From Nitrospirota bacterium (GTDB taxonomy: Bacteria > Nitrospinota_A > UBA7883 > JACRGQ01), in assembly GCA_024275955.1 (NCBI GenBank), contig JAJRYD010000044.1, forward strand, positions 1 to 64,000: a DNA stretch of 64,000 bases, read 5' to 3'. The position numbers were made by a program, and so were the translations under genes. Of this stretch, positions 26,610-37,915 are shown piece by piece (position 1 is the stretch's first letter; every line of letters begins with the position of its first letter). The notes under the pieces were generated by a model, which was given only the letters and a program-made list of their open reading frames with translations, did no database searches and was not told the DNA's origin.

Positions 26610-28061
26610 ATGATTAAAGATTACGAAACAAACATCAGGGAATTCACTAGGCTACTTGATATTGGTGCGATACTCGCATCATTTTATCTTTCTTTCTATA
26701 TTCGTGATTCCCAAAGCTTCGCGCTAGTCGCACACAAATATCTAGGCGGCATTCTGGCGTTTACCATTACGGATAACTTTGAGCTACCTGTTTACGAAAA
26801 GTACCTATGGTTTATTATTCCTCTATGGCTGATCCTGCTAACTTATGGGCGGACATACCTCTTTAGCAGAATAGAAACCTTTTCTCATGTATTTCTCAAC
26901 CTGCTCAAGGTCCATATAATCGGTGGGTTCATACTTAGCGCTTTCCTGCTATTGCCATATTCTCAAGATTTCAAACGCTCCTTTTTTCTCCTGTTCATTC
27001 TTATCTCTTTAATTCTGACAACAGCCATCCGGTTTATTTTTATGATGCTTTTTGAGTTTTTCCGCTCACACGGGAAACTAAGCAATCACGCAATAATTTT
27101 AGGAACCGGAAAAAATGTTGAAAGGCTTCTCAAGGAGCTTAACGATCATCCTTACTGGGGGTTCCGTATTATCGGCATCCTTACACCTAGTGGCGATGAG
27201 AGTGACAAACTCTCAAGCCTTGCTCATCTTGGTACCCTAGACGACTTAAGTAATGTTTTGCGAAAAGAAACCGTTGATGACGTTTTTGTAATTTCCGACG
27301 GCAAGGCCCACTCGGAATTGAATTCTACCTTAAAAATATGTGAAAGTATCGGGGTGAACGTTCACCTTATCCCTAACAAATACGACCTTAGTATCGCTCG
27401 CTCAACCATCGGCACGATGGGAAAACTGGAGTTCATTACTTTTTCAAGCACGCCTGCCGACCTTGCTCCACGATTGGCAAAGCGTACTATCGATATTCTA
27501 GTGTCAATAACCCTTTTGCCACTACTACTAATAACCACCATCGTGGTCGCAATCTTGATTAAATCGGAATCACATGGGCAGGTATTTTACAAATCAATCA
27601 GAATAACCCGCAACAGAAGGCCTTTCGCATTCTACAAGTTCAGAACAATGTTTGAAAATGCCGAACAAACAAAAAAAGAGCTTGAAGAAAAAAACCAGAT
27701 GAGCGGTCCGATCTCTAAAATAAAAGACGACCCACGCGTTACCAAGATCGGCAAACTCTTGAGAAAATACAGCATCGACGAACTTCCACAAATTGTAAAC
27801 GTCCTCAAAGGAGATATGAGCTTAGTCGGACCCAGACCACCTACCCCCAGCGAAGTTGACCTGTACGAATTTCAGCAGTTGCGTAAACTTAGCATGCTTC
27901 AAGGCATGACAGGGCTTTGGCAGGTAATGGGGCGGGACGATATAAACGATTTTGACGAAAGACTTAAACTTGACCTTAAATATATCGACAGCTGGTCGCT
28001 TGGCCTTGATTTTAAAATACTTCTTAAAACCATCCGAGTGGTTTTTAAAGGGGCTATGTGA
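26610..28061 (+). CDS. undecaprenyl-phosphate sugar phosphotransferase (WbaP/WcaJ family)
   Basis: Initiates glycan assembly by moving a sugar-1-phosphate from a nucleotide sugar to the lipid carrier. The 483-aa protein has four or five N-terminal helices, a Rossmann-like CoA-binding domain (LGTGKNVERLLKEL) and a C-terminal catalytic domain after a re-entrant helix. The catalytic domain shows AKRTIDILVS, FYKSIRITRNRRPF, YKFRTMFENAEQ, DDPRVTKIGKLLRKYSIDEL, LVGPRPPTPSEV and GMTGLWQVMGR, all diagnostic of the polyprenyl glycosylphosphotransferase family. It follows cheD by 232 bp and is probably monocistronic. It provides the priming step for the nucleotide sugars made by neighbouring genes. Confidence 0.94.
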   Translation: MIKDYETNIREFTRLLDIGAILASFYLSFYIRDSQSFALVAHKYLGGILAFTITDNFELPVYEKYLWFIIPLWLILLTYGRTYLFSRIETFSHVFLNLLKVHIIGGFILSAFLLLPYSQDFKRSFFLLFILISLILTTAIRFIFMMLFEFFRSHGKLSNHAIILGTGKNVERLLKELNDHPYWGFRIIGILTPSGDESDKLSSLAHLGTLDDLSNVLRKETVDDVFVISDGKAHSELNSTLKICESIGVNVHLIPNKYDLSIARSTIGTMGKLEFITFSSTPADLAPRLAKRTIDILVSITLLPLLLITTIVVAILIKSESHGQVFYKSIRITRNRRPFAFYKFRTMFENAEQTKKELEEKNQMSGPISKIKDDPRVTKIGKLLRKYSIDELPQIVNVLKGDMSLVGPRPPTPSEVDLYEFQQLRKLSMLQGMTGLWQVMGRDDINDFDERLKLDLKYIDSWSLGLDFKILLKTIRVVFKGAM

Positions 28062-28144
28062 CAAACTCCCTAAAAGGCCTAAATCACTAAAAAAAGAACC
28101 CGATTCGTAAAGCGTAAAAGATTCACAAGCCGGATTACCGCTCA

Positions 28145-28170
28145 CAAAAAAACCGCTTCCGTAGGGAAGC
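28145..28170 (-). terminator. intrinsic terminator of the FGE/PEGA gene
   Basis: On the minus strand GCTTCC-CTAC-GGAAGC (28155-28170) is followed by CGG and seven T residues (28146-28152). It sits 11-37 bp downstream of the stop of the FGE/PEGA gene and fits a short rho-independent terminator. Confidence 0.65.
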
Positions 28171-28181
28171 AAAGGCATATT

Positions 28182-30041
28182 TTAGTCGGCACAACGAAAG
28201 CCTATTCGGTTGTTCCTTATCTCTGGATATAGGGCGTACCTATTGGTTGTCCGAAGAAGATCGGGATGATTATACCAAGAACCACCGCGCAAAACTTTTA
28301 AATCCCCTGTGCCGGGTCCAGTAACATTGTAGACAGGGCTTTTATCGTAGTACTTCAGGTTGTACCAATCGCTCACCCATTCCCACACATTTCCGCTCAT
28401 ATCATAAATCCCTAAAGAGTTTGGGGCAAAGCTTCCTACGGGAAGCGTCTGATTTCTAAATTTGCCAGAGCTAGAATATTCTTTTTTATGTCGTGAGCTG
28501 GCATTAAAGTTTGCGTCTTCATCTCCCATTATCTTTTTCTCAGTGGCAGTAATGATCTCTTTTCCAGCTTCCCTAGCCGCGTATTCCCACTCCGCTTCCG
28601 TAGGGAGCCTCTTGCCGACCTTGTTGCAGTAAGAGTCGGCTTCATCCCATGTAACATTTTCCACGGGGCAGTAGGGGCAGTCTTCAAAGGCAGATCGGCT
28701 TTTCCCCATAACCTTTGTATAGGACAATGTTGTCACTTCAAATTTATCAATCGCGAATGGACTCAGGCAAACTTCATGTACTGGCTTTTCATCCCCTTCT
28801 TTCATATCTTGAAAGTCACCCATTTCATAACAGCCGCCTTCCAGCATTACCATTTTTGGAAGAATATTGTTGAGGGGGACATCAATCTTTTTCTCCTCTT
28901 TATCATTAATGTTGACAGACTTTGCCCCTTTCATACTATCGGAAACAATTTCTATAAGCCTTTTGCCTATCCCTACTTCTTCAGCAAATGGAACCTCTCC
29001 CACATGCCTACCGTCGATAAATATTTTTGCCCCTTTTCTAAAAGGGATAGATGATATTGTAACTTTCCCGCGAAGTTTTTTGAGTGTCGCCTTTTGGGGA
29101 AGAATTTCAAAAGTTGTACCCGCGGTAATAACTTGCGGTATATAGGCGGTAGAGTACCCATTCTTGGATACCGCCACCATGTAGCGCCCTTTTGGAATCC
29201 TCTTGTTAAAAGGTGTCGCACCTTTGGAAGTTACGGAGCAGTTCCAATCTCTTACAGTTACCAAAACATTTTTCACGCTGGAAGCAACTACAAGCTCTCC
29301 AAAATTTGGTACCAACTCCAGCAGTAGCTCTAATGTTCTAAAGTTATCGTCCTCATCTTTGAAAACCGTTTTCAGAACTTTATCCATATAAAGTTTCTTT
29401 TTTAATGTAATTACAGCAGGCCCCGGCTCCACTTTCACTCTCCCGTTAAAAGGCGTTCTTCCAAGCAGATTTTCGTTTATGTATATGCTGGCTCCATTTG
29501 GGATGCTGTCAATTATTATGGGCATCTCTTCAGTATCATCCGACTCTTCCACTTTTATATTTTCTTTTTCAGGATTAAAAAATCTTTTAAGCGTTTTCCC
29601 TCCATCGTAAACAATCGCCTTTAGCGCGTCTGTCGCCTGCCTATCATCAAAAACATGACAGCTCCAGCTACTGAAAAAAATAGGCTTGATATCAAATCTA
29701 TCTCTAATTTCAAGAAACAAGCTATAGCCCGACAGCTTTTTTTTGATTAATGCCGTCGCGGTAATATCGCTCTTAAATTTTTTTGAAGCTCTTTTTAGGC
29801 AGTCGCCATCTTTGCATTTACTCCATTCGATTATTGTCGAATATTCTGCCAATCCTTTGCGGATAATAGCTTCCATTTCAATAGCAGATTCGTTGTCAAG
29901 ACCATCAGCGGAAAAAGGAAAAAGAACTATCGCACCCTTATCCTCGGCAGAGCTATTACCTGTAGCCAGTAGCAAAAGAAGCAGAAGTAGCAGGAGCTTA
30001 GCCGGACATTTCTTACGCATCCCCCATCTATTTTTTTTCAC
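28182..30041 (-). CDS. secreted PEGA-repeat protein with formylglycine-generating-enzyme-like domain
   Basis: A 619-aa exported protein. The N-terminus is basic followed by ten consecutive leucines and a likely cleavage near GNSSA-ED. Residues about 35-165 form a domain resembling an outer-membrane/TolB-like fold of unknown role. Two or three PEGA-type repeats follow (IDSIPNGASIYINENLLGRT near 175-215; ISSIPFRKGAKIFIDGRHVG near 325-370). The C-terminal FGE/SUMF1 domain (about 392-619) shows LPTEAEWEYAAR, DMSGNVWEWVSDW, LRGGSWYN and NRIGFRCAD. The paired active-site cysteines of true FGE are not both visible, so it may bind ligands rather than oxidise sulfatases. It lies downstream of an ECF sigma gene on the same strand. 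The start is GTG 30041; ATG 30020 is also possible. Confidence 0.85.
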   Translation of the reverse strand: MKKNRWGMRKKCPAKLLLLLLLLLLATGNSSAEDKGAIVLFPFSADGLDNESAIEMEAIIRKGLAEYSTIIEWSKCKDGDCLKRASKKFKSDITATALIKKKLSGYSLFLEIRDRFDIKPIFFSSWSCHVFDDRQATDALKAIVYDGGKTLKRFFNPEKENIKVEESDDTEEMPIIIDSIPNGASIYINENLLGRTPFNGRVKVEPGPAVITLKKKLYMDKVLKTVFKDEDDNFRTLELLLELVPNFGELVVASSVKNVLVTVRDWNCSVTSKGATPFNKRIPKGRYMVAVSKNGYSTAYIPQVITAGTTFEILPQKATLKKLRGKVTISSIPFRKGAKIFIDGRHVGEVPFAEEVGIGKRLIEIVSDSMKGAKSVNINDKEEKKIDVPLNNILPKMVMLEGGCYEMGDFQDMKEGDEKPVHEVCLSPFAIDKFEVTTLSYTKVMGKSRSAFEDCPYCPVENVTWDEADSYCNKVGKRLPTEAEWEYAAREAGKEIITATEKKIMGDEDANFNASSRHKKEYSSSGKFRNQTLPVGSFAPNSLGIYDMSGNVWEWVSDWYNLKYYDKSPVYNVTGPGTGDLKVLRGGSWYNHPDLLRTTNRYALYPEIRNNRIGFRCAD

Positions 30042-30149
30042 CCGCGTAATTCTATCAAAATATATTAAAAACTTTCAGAGGTTCTTTGAGTCTATCTAGG
30101 CTTTCATCTGAAGTACTCTTTGCAGAACGATGTAGTACACTTTACACCA

Positions 30150-30785
30150 TCAACCCTTTTCACTGCTTCCCTGCACAGCTTTCTCTTTACCTTCATGGAG
30201 GTAGTACTCGGAAAGCTCCTTGCGAAGGAAAAGCCTCGCCCTATGTAGCCTCGACTTTACTGCGGCGACTGAAATACCAACTGCTTCTGCCACATCTTCT
30301 CCGCTCAAACCTTCTCTCTCTCTTAAAACAAAAACTATCCGATATTTCTCCGGCAAAGCCTGCAAGCTTTTTTCGATATGCTCCTTTAGCTCATCGTCCA
30401 GAAGTTCATTTATAGGAGTGGTATACCACCCCTGCCCCATAATATTTTTTCTTTCTGCTTCTCCGGGGAGCAGGTCTTCAAACGAAAGGTGGTAGCCCGG
30501 TTCGTCTTTCCTCCTCCTCTTATTTCTAAGGCAGGCGGTGGAAGCTATTTTGTAAAGCCATGTTTTAAAAGATGCCTCACCGCGAAAACCGTTCAGGTAT
30601 CTATAAGCATTTAGAAAAGTTTCCTGAAGAACATCTTTCGCGTTCTCGCCGCAACCGCACATTTTGGAAAGAAACCGATAGATTCTCCCCTCGTAAGAGG
30701 AAACAAGCTTCTCGAACGCCAAGAGGTCTCCACCCTTAAACTTTTTAACGGTTCTAGCGTCCCGTTCTTTTTCAGTAATATCCAT
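30150..30785 (-). CDS. ECF-type RNA polymerase sigma factor
   Basis: A 211-aa sigma-70-family protein containing only regions 2 and 4. Region 2 spans about residues 20-90 (YRFLSKMCGCGENAKDVLQE, then AYRYLNGFRGEASFKTWLYK). Region 4 spans about 135-190 (ALPEKYRIVFVLREREGLSG, then VAEAVGISVAAVKSRLHRAR). It directs transcription of a specific regulon, usually for envelope stress. I chose the ATG at 30785 over a TTG at 30797. No anti-sigma gene is adjacent. The FGE/PEGA gene lies 108 bp downstream and is the obvious candidate for co-transcription. Confidence 0.92.
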   Translation of the reverse strand: MDITEKERDARTVKKFKGGDLLAFEKLVSSYEGRIYRFLSKMCGCGENAKDVLQETFLNAYRYLNGFRGEASFKTWLYKIASTACLRNKRRRKDEPGYHLSFEDLLPGEAERKNIMGQGWYTTPINELLDDELKEHIEKSLQALPEKYRIVFVLREREGLSGEDVAEAVGISVAAVKSRLHRARLFLRKELSEYYLHEGKEKAVQGSSEKG

Positions 30786-31000
30786 ATAAAATTCCAAGGT
30801 AAGTATACCCCGAATACGACGAGATATACTTAGATACTGCCAGAAATTACTCTCCTAAAAACAACATGATACCCCATAAAACAGTGAAGAGCATTTTCCG
30901 ACTGCTAACTGCCCGGAATTGTGCTACCATCTCCAACTATCTAAAAAACTGGGTATCTATGAATGACAGTCTACATTCTGGGTGCTAGGCGATTTATTAA

Positions 31001-32482
<1,482 letters not shown>

Positions 32483-32485
32483 TCT

Positions 32486-34036
32486 ATGACTGACACAGCT
32501 CATCAAGAAAAGATTCTTATCCTTGATTTTGGTTCGCAATATACCCAGCTTATTGCGAGAAGAATCAGAGAAATCGGCATTTACTGCGAAATTTTCCCAT
32601 GCACCGATAAAATCGGCAAGATAAAAGAGTTTAACCCAAAAGGTATAATACTCTCCGGCTCTCCTTTTAGCGTTCACAAAAAAAGCTCTCCCAAAATACC
32701 GGCAGGCATTATAAAGCTAGGGGTTCCTCTGCTTGGTATCTGCTACGGCATGCAGTTGATTACCGATTTCTTTGGCGGAAAGGTACAAGAATCTAAAAAA
32801 CGCGAGTACGGCCACGCTGTTCTGACCACAGATGATAGAGACGATATTCTGGCCGGCTTTAAGAAAAGCGAGCAGGTTTGGATGTCGCATGGAGATAAAA
32901 TTATAAAACTCCCAAAAGGGTTTAAGAAAATTGCCCATACGGAAAACTCTCCAGCGGCGGCAATGAAAAACGAATCTGCCCGTATATACGGGCTACAGTT
33001 CCACCCGGAAGTTATTCATACCCCAAATGGCACGAAGCTTTTAAGAAATTTCTCCAAAAAAATATGCGGTTGCAAAGGCAACTGGAATATGGGGTCGTTT
33101 CTTAAATACGAAGTAGAGAAAATCCGGCAGAGGGTAGGAAAAGATAAAGTTATACTCGGCATATCCGGCGGTGTCGATTCAACGGTAGCGGCCGCCATAA
33201 TTCATAAAGCGATAGACAAACAGCTTACATGTCTTTTTATAGACAACGGTTTACTCAGAAAAGACGAGGCCAAAAAAGTTCTAAAAAGTTTTCGGGATAA
33301 TCTTCATATCAAGGTGAAGTTCAAGGATGCTTCGATGGAATTTCTCAAAGCACTCCACGGAGTTACTAACCCTGAAAAGAAACGAAAAATAATCGGCCGA
33401 AAGTTCATAAAAATCTTCCGTGAAGAGGCAGAAAAAATAGGCAAAGTAAAATTCTTGGGGCAAGGCACCCTTTACCCCGACGTGATAGAGTCGGTCTCTT
33501 TTAAGGGGCCATCGGCGGTAATAAAAAGCCATCATAATGTCGGTGGACTGCCTAAAGTTATGAAACTAAAATTGTTAGAGCCGTTGCGGGAGCTTTTCAA
33601 GGACGAGGTGCGGGTTTTGGGGCGTGAGATGGGCCTAAGCAGACAGTTAATACAAAGAATGCCTTTTCCGGGGCCGGGACTAGCTATAAGGATAATCGGC
33701 TCGATTACCGGCGAAAGGCTGAAACCTTTGCGCTAATCCGATGAAATTGTAGTAGAAGAGATTAAAAAAGCCGGTCTTTACACCGAAATATGGCAAGCTT
33801 TCGCGGTGCTTTTGCCGATTAAGACTGTCGGGGTTATGGGCGACCAGAGGACGTATGAGAATGTGCTTGCGATAAGAGCTGTGAACAGCAGGGACGGTAT
33901 GACAGCCGACTGGGTACGTCTTCCGCAAGAGCTTTTGGCAAAAATCTCAAACCGGATAATTAATGAGGTACAAGGGGTCAATCGTGTGGTATATGATATA
34001 TCGTCGAAACCGCCTGGAACAATTGAATGGGAATAA
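32486..34036 (+). pseudogene. guaA: GMP synthase guaA interrupted by one in-frame TAA
   Basis: GMP synthase aminates XMP to GMP using glutamine. The N-terminal class I amidotransferase has Cys86 in GICYGMQ and His/Glu in QFHPE. The PP-loop SGGVDSTVAAA is near residues 227-237. After GERLKPLR, codon 417 (33734-33736) is TAA. The same frame then continues without further stops through [52 protein letters not shown] and KPPGTIEWE to TAA at 34034-34036, an otherwise complete 516-codon gene. Relatives have an E or R codon here (LREADAI-like), so a single GAA-to-TAA change would explain it. A sequencing error, a real nonsense mutation or readthrough are all possible. Truncation would remove the C-terminal dimerisation domain. 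Confidence 0.93.
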
Positions 34037-34048
34037 ACTGGAGGTAGC

Positions 34049-34318
34049 ATGGTAGATGCGAAATGGGGAAAGCGATATACCTGTTTTAAGTGCGATACAC
34101 GGTTCTACGATTTAAACAAACCAGACGCAGTCTGTCCTAAATGTGAGGCGAACCAAAGCAAGGCTCCCCAAAAAGGGGTGCTTTCGGCCGCGGCCAAAGC
34201 GAGACGAAAACTTATGCCGGTAGAAGAATCTTCGGAAGAAGACGATACGAAAGCCGAGACTGATAGACTCGATATCGACCCTCTGGAAGATACCAGTCCA
34301 CTGAAAGTTGAAATATAG
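34049..34318 (+). CDS. FYDLN-type zinc-ribbon protein (TIGR02300-like)
   Basis: An 89-aa small protein. The N-terminus has a four-cysteine ribbon (CFKC and CPKC) around the conserved block TRFYDLNKPDAVCPKC, the signature of the FYDLN acid family. The C-terminal half is rich in Glu and Asp (EESSEEDDTKAE). Function in the family is unknown; nucleic-acid or RNA polymerase contact has been speculated for such ribbons. GGAGG precedes the ATG. It lies between guaA (12 bp) and dnaE (2 bp), so it is probably co-transcribed. Confidence 0.82.
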   Translation: MVDAKWGKRYTCFKCDTRFYDLNKPDAVCPKCEANQSKAPQKGVLSAAAKARRKLMPVEESSEEDDTKAETDRLDIDPLEDTSPLKVEI

Positions 34319-34320
34319 AG

Positions 34321-37300
34321 ATGCAAGGTGAAGATTTTGTCCATCTTCACCTTCACTCTGAATACTCTCTGCTCGATGGAGCGATAAAACTTAGCGACCT
34401 ACTGCAAAAAACCGAAGCTCTCAATATGTCCGCTGTTGCGGTAACAGATCACGGCAACCTTTTCGGTGCGTTAGAGTTCTATCAAAAAGGTTTTAGGAGC
34501 AGTGTGAAACCGATTATCGGGTGCGAAGTATATGTCGCCCCCACAAGCCGGCACGACAAGACAGCAACCCACTCGCCGGACGAAGACAAATCCCATCATT
34601 TGGTATTGCTAGTAAAGAACATAAAAGGCTATGAGAACCTTTGCAAACTTGTTACCGCTGGATACACGGAAGGTTTTTACTACAAGCCTAGGATAGACAA
34701 AGAACTTCTTGCGGAGCATCACGAAGGGCTTATCGCTCTTTCGGCATGCCTTCAAGGAGAGGTGGCAAGAAGACTTCTCTCCGGCAAAGAAGATGAAGCC
34801 GAAAAAGCAGTATCGTTTTATAAAGAGCTTTTCGGAGATAATTACTACCTCGAAATACAGGATCACGGCATACCGGAACAGAAAAAGATAAATCCACTTA
34901 TAGTCAATCTCGCAAAAAAGTTCGGCATAAAAGTCGTCGCTACCAATGACGCGCATTACCTGCTTAAAAAACATTCAGACGCGCACGATGCCCTCCTTTG
35001 CATAGGTACCGGAAAAATACTCTCCGATACAAACAGAATGAAATATTCCACAGACGAATTTTATCTAAAATCGGCCGAAGAGATGAGACAACTTTTTTCG
35101 TGGATACCAGAAGCGGTAACAAATACGAAGGAAGTTGCTGATAAATGCAACCTTGATATGAACCTTGGCGATTATCATCTCCCTGAATATAAAGTGCCAG
35201 CCGATACCACTCCTATCCTATACCTTGAAGAACTTGTGGAACGCAACCTTGCGGCGCGCCTTGAGGAAGAGAAAAAGCGAGGCGACACCATGCCGGATGA
35301 AAAGATTAAGGAATACAAAGAAAGGCTTAGAACGGAACTTGGCGTAATCAAGAATATGAAATTTGCAGGCTACTTTCTCATTGTATGGGATTTCATAAAT
35401 TACGCGGTCAAACACGATATCCCTGTCGGGCCGGGACGTGGGTCTGCCGCTGGAAGCCTTGTCGCTTACTGCTTGGGGATTACCGATGTAGACCCGATTA
35501 AATACGGCCTGCTTTTCGAGCGTTTCCTAAACCCCGAAAGAATATCAATGCCGGATATCGACATTGACTTTTGTATGAACAAACGCGACGAAGTAATAAA
35601 GTACGTCAACGAAAAATATGGAAATGACAATGTAGCCCAGATAATAACATTTGGAACAATGAAAGCTAGAGGTGTCATCCGCGACGTAGGCCGCGTGATG
35701 GACATACCTTACGCTGAAGTAGATAAAATTGCAAAGCTGATACCTGAAACGCTAGACATAACTATTGACAAAGCGATAAACACGGAAAAAAAACTCGCCG
35801 AACTCCAAAAGAAAGATTCCCGAATAAAAGAACTGCTTGAAACAGCAAAAATTCTGGAGGGTATCGCGAGGCACGCGTCTACGCATGCCGCCGGAGTTGT
35901 TATAGCCCCTTCGGAGCTGACCAACTATCTGCCCCTATATAAAACCAATAAGGGAGATATAGTCACCCAGTTTTCCATGACTAACTGCGAAGACTTAGGG
36001 ATGCTCAAAATGGATTTCCTGGGGCTCCGGACTCTTACCGTTATCGACTGGACGGAAAAAAAGATACGAGCGGAAAAGGATCCAGATTTTTCAATTAAAA
36101 ATATACCGATGGATGATGCGGTCACGTTTGCCCTGCTTTCAGAGGCAAAATCGCTAGGTGTTTTTCAGCTGGAATCATCCGGCATGCGCGACATACTGCG
36201 AAAGCTAAAACCTGAAACTTTTACCGATATCATAGCGCTTGTAGCGCTCTACAGACCAGGCCCAATAGGAAGCGGCATGATAGATTCATTCATAAAAAGA
36301 AAACATGGCACCGAAAAAATTGAAAACATACTCCCCCAGATGAGCGAAGTACTAGAAGAAACATACGGGGTTATCGTTTATCAGGAACAGGTAATGAAGC
36401 TTGCCAACGTGCTTGGAAACTTTACCATGGGACAAGCGGATAACTTAAGAAAAGCTATGGGCAAAAAGAAAATGGACGTTATGGAAGCCCAGCGGGAGCT
36501 TTTTATGAGTGGGGCGAAGAAAAACAAAATTAGCGAAAAGAAAGCCAAAGAGGTTTTCGAACTGATGTTCCAGTTCGCGGAATACGGGTTCAACAAATCC
36601 CACTCCGCCGCCTACGCGCTTATCGCATACCAGACTGCCTACTTAAAGGCACACCACCCTCGAGAATTCATAGCCTCCATCCTTACATCCGAGATGGACA
36701 ACACCGACAAAGTTGTTGTTTACCTTAATGAATGCAGAGAATTGGAAATTGAGGTTAAACCGCCAGACATTCAAGTAAGCAATGTAAATTTTACTGTAGA
36801 CGGTGATTCGATAATCTTCGGCCTTGCCGCTGTAAAAAATGTAGGAGTGAATGCCGTAAAGGAGATAGTCGGCACGCGCGAACAGGGGGGAGAATTTAAG
36901 TCAGTCGCAGATTTCATAAGAAGAATCGACACAAAGTCGGTAAACCGGCGCGCACTGGAATCGCTTATAAAGTGCGGGGCTTTCGACTCTGTCTATAAAA
37001 ACAGAGCCGCTCTTTTTGAATCTATCGACCAGCTTATGTCCGAAGCTTCCAGAACACGGGACGAGGTGGCGGTAGGGCAAGGCAACATGTTCGATAACCT
37101 TGAATCGGCGGAACAAAAAGAGAAAAGGCTTATCAAGAATGTTCCAGACTGGCCGGAACATGACAAGCTCCTTTTTGAAAAAGCGACTGTCGGTTTCTAT
37201 ATAACCGGCCATCCTCTCGAGCCTTATAAAAAAGAGCTAAACCGTTTCGCGACTCATAGCGCATCGGAGGTTTCGGATGCCGAAAACCAGAAAGAAATAA

Positions 37301-37845
37301 GGCTTTGCGGCATGGTCGGCAGTTTAAGGAAACAGATGACAAAAAAACAAAAATTAATGGGCTTCATAACGTTTGAAGATCTTACAGGCTCGGTAAACGT
37401 AATAGTATGGCCGGAGACTTTTGAAAAATCATTAAGCCTTCTGGAAAGTCACGGCCCTATACTAATACATGGCAAAGTAGACGCTGATGAAAATGAGGTA
37501 AAAGTTATCGCCTCAGATATCATTTCGCTTAAAAAAGCAAAATCAGAATCGACTGATAAAATACATCTGGACCTTAACATGGTCGGCATGGAAGAAACCA
37601 CTCTAGCCGAAATTAAAAAGATAGCTAAAGCGCAAAAAGGAAAAAGTCTCCTTGTACTGTGCTTTTCACATCCCGATAAAGGAAAGGTGAAAGTTCATGC
37701 CTCCGAAAATTTCCGTGTAGAAAATAATGACGAATTTGAAAAGAAGATTGAAGGACTGTTAGGGGCTAGGTCTATTCGTTATGAATGCACGGTTAAGACC
37801 CCTGAAAAACCACGCCGCCGCTACCCACGCGCCGCCAACGACTAA
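34321..37845 (+). CDS. dnaE: DNA polymerase III alpha subunit
   Basis: The replicative polymerase catalytic subunit. The 1174-aa protein starts with a PHP domain (HLHLHSEYSLLDGAIKL), has the polymerase core with GPGRGSAAGSLVAYCLGITD and the catalytic acidic motif MPDIDIDFCMNKR (about residue 413), VYQEQVMKLAN and YGFNKSHSAAYALIAYQTAY. C-terminal helix-hairpin-helix and OB-fold (IRLCGMVGSLRKQMTKKQK) regions follow. It is full-length, with no proofreading domain, as expected for DnaE. It starts 2 bp after the FYDLN gene. Confidence 0.98.
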   Translation: MQGEDFVHLHLHSEYSLLDGAIKLSDLLQKTEALNMSAVAVTDHGNLFGALEFYQKGFRSSVKPIIGCEVYVAPTSRHDKTATHSPDEDKSHHLVLLVKNIKGYENLCKLVTAGYTEGFYYKPRIDKELLAEHHEGLIALSACLQGEVARRLLSGKEDEAEKAVSFYKELFGDNYYLEIQDHGIPEQKKINPLIVNLAKKFGIKVVATNDAHYLLKKHSDAHDALLCIGTGKILSDTNRMKYSTDEFYLKSAEEMRQLFSWIPEAVTNTKEVADKCNLDMNLGDYHLPEYKVPADTTPILYLEELVERNLAARLEEEKKRGDTMPDEKIKEYKERLRTELGVIKNMKFAGYFLIVWDFINYAVKHDIPVGPGRGSAAGSLVAYCLGITDVDPIKYGLLFERFLNPERISMPDIDIDFCMNKRDEVIKYVNEKYGNDNVAQIITFGTMKARGVIRDVGRVMDIPYAEVDKIAKLIPETLDITIDKAINTEKKLAELQKKDSRIKELLETAKILEGIARHASTHAAGVVIAPSELTNYLPLYKTNKGDIVTQFSMTNCEDLGMLKMDFLGLRTLTVIDWTEKKIRAEKDPDFSIKNIPMDDAVTFALLSEAKSLGVFQLESSGMRDILRKLKPETFTDIIALVALYRPGPIGSGMIDSFIKRKHGTEKIENILPQMSEVLEETYGVIVYQEQVMKLANVLGNFTMGQADNLRKAMGKKKMDVMEAQRELFMSGAKKNKISEKKAKEVFELMFQFAEYGFNKSHSAAYALIAYQTAYLKAHHPREFIASILTSEMDNTDKVVVYLNECRELEIEVKPPDIQVSNVNFTVDGDSIIFGLAAVKNVGVNAVKEIVGTREQGGEFKSVADFIRRIDTKSVNRRALESLIKCGAFDSVYKNRAALFESIDQLMSEASRTRDEVAVGQGNMFDNLESAEQKEKRLIKNVPDWPEHDKLLFEKATVGFYITGHPLEPYKKELNRFATHSASEVSDAENQKEIRLCGMVGSLRKQMTKKQKLMGFITFEDLTGSVNVIVWPETFEKSLSLLESHGPILIHGKVDADENEVKVIASDIISLKKAKSESTDKIHLDLNMVGMEETTLAEIKKIAKAQKGKSLLVLCFSHPDKGKVKVHASENFRVENNDEFEKKIEGLLGARSIRYECTVKTPEKPRRRYPRAAND

Positions 37846-37915
37846 CGATGGCAAACGCGACTTGCAAACGACTACCGAGCCATTAGGTGCCGGCTAACAG
37901 ACAGCCTATAGTGGG

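Noticed and set aside
33806-34036. A separate small gene starting at an internal GTG after the guaA stop
   Set aside because: The segment is in the same frame as guaA, aligns with its C-terminus and has no independent start signal, so it is part of the interrupted gene.
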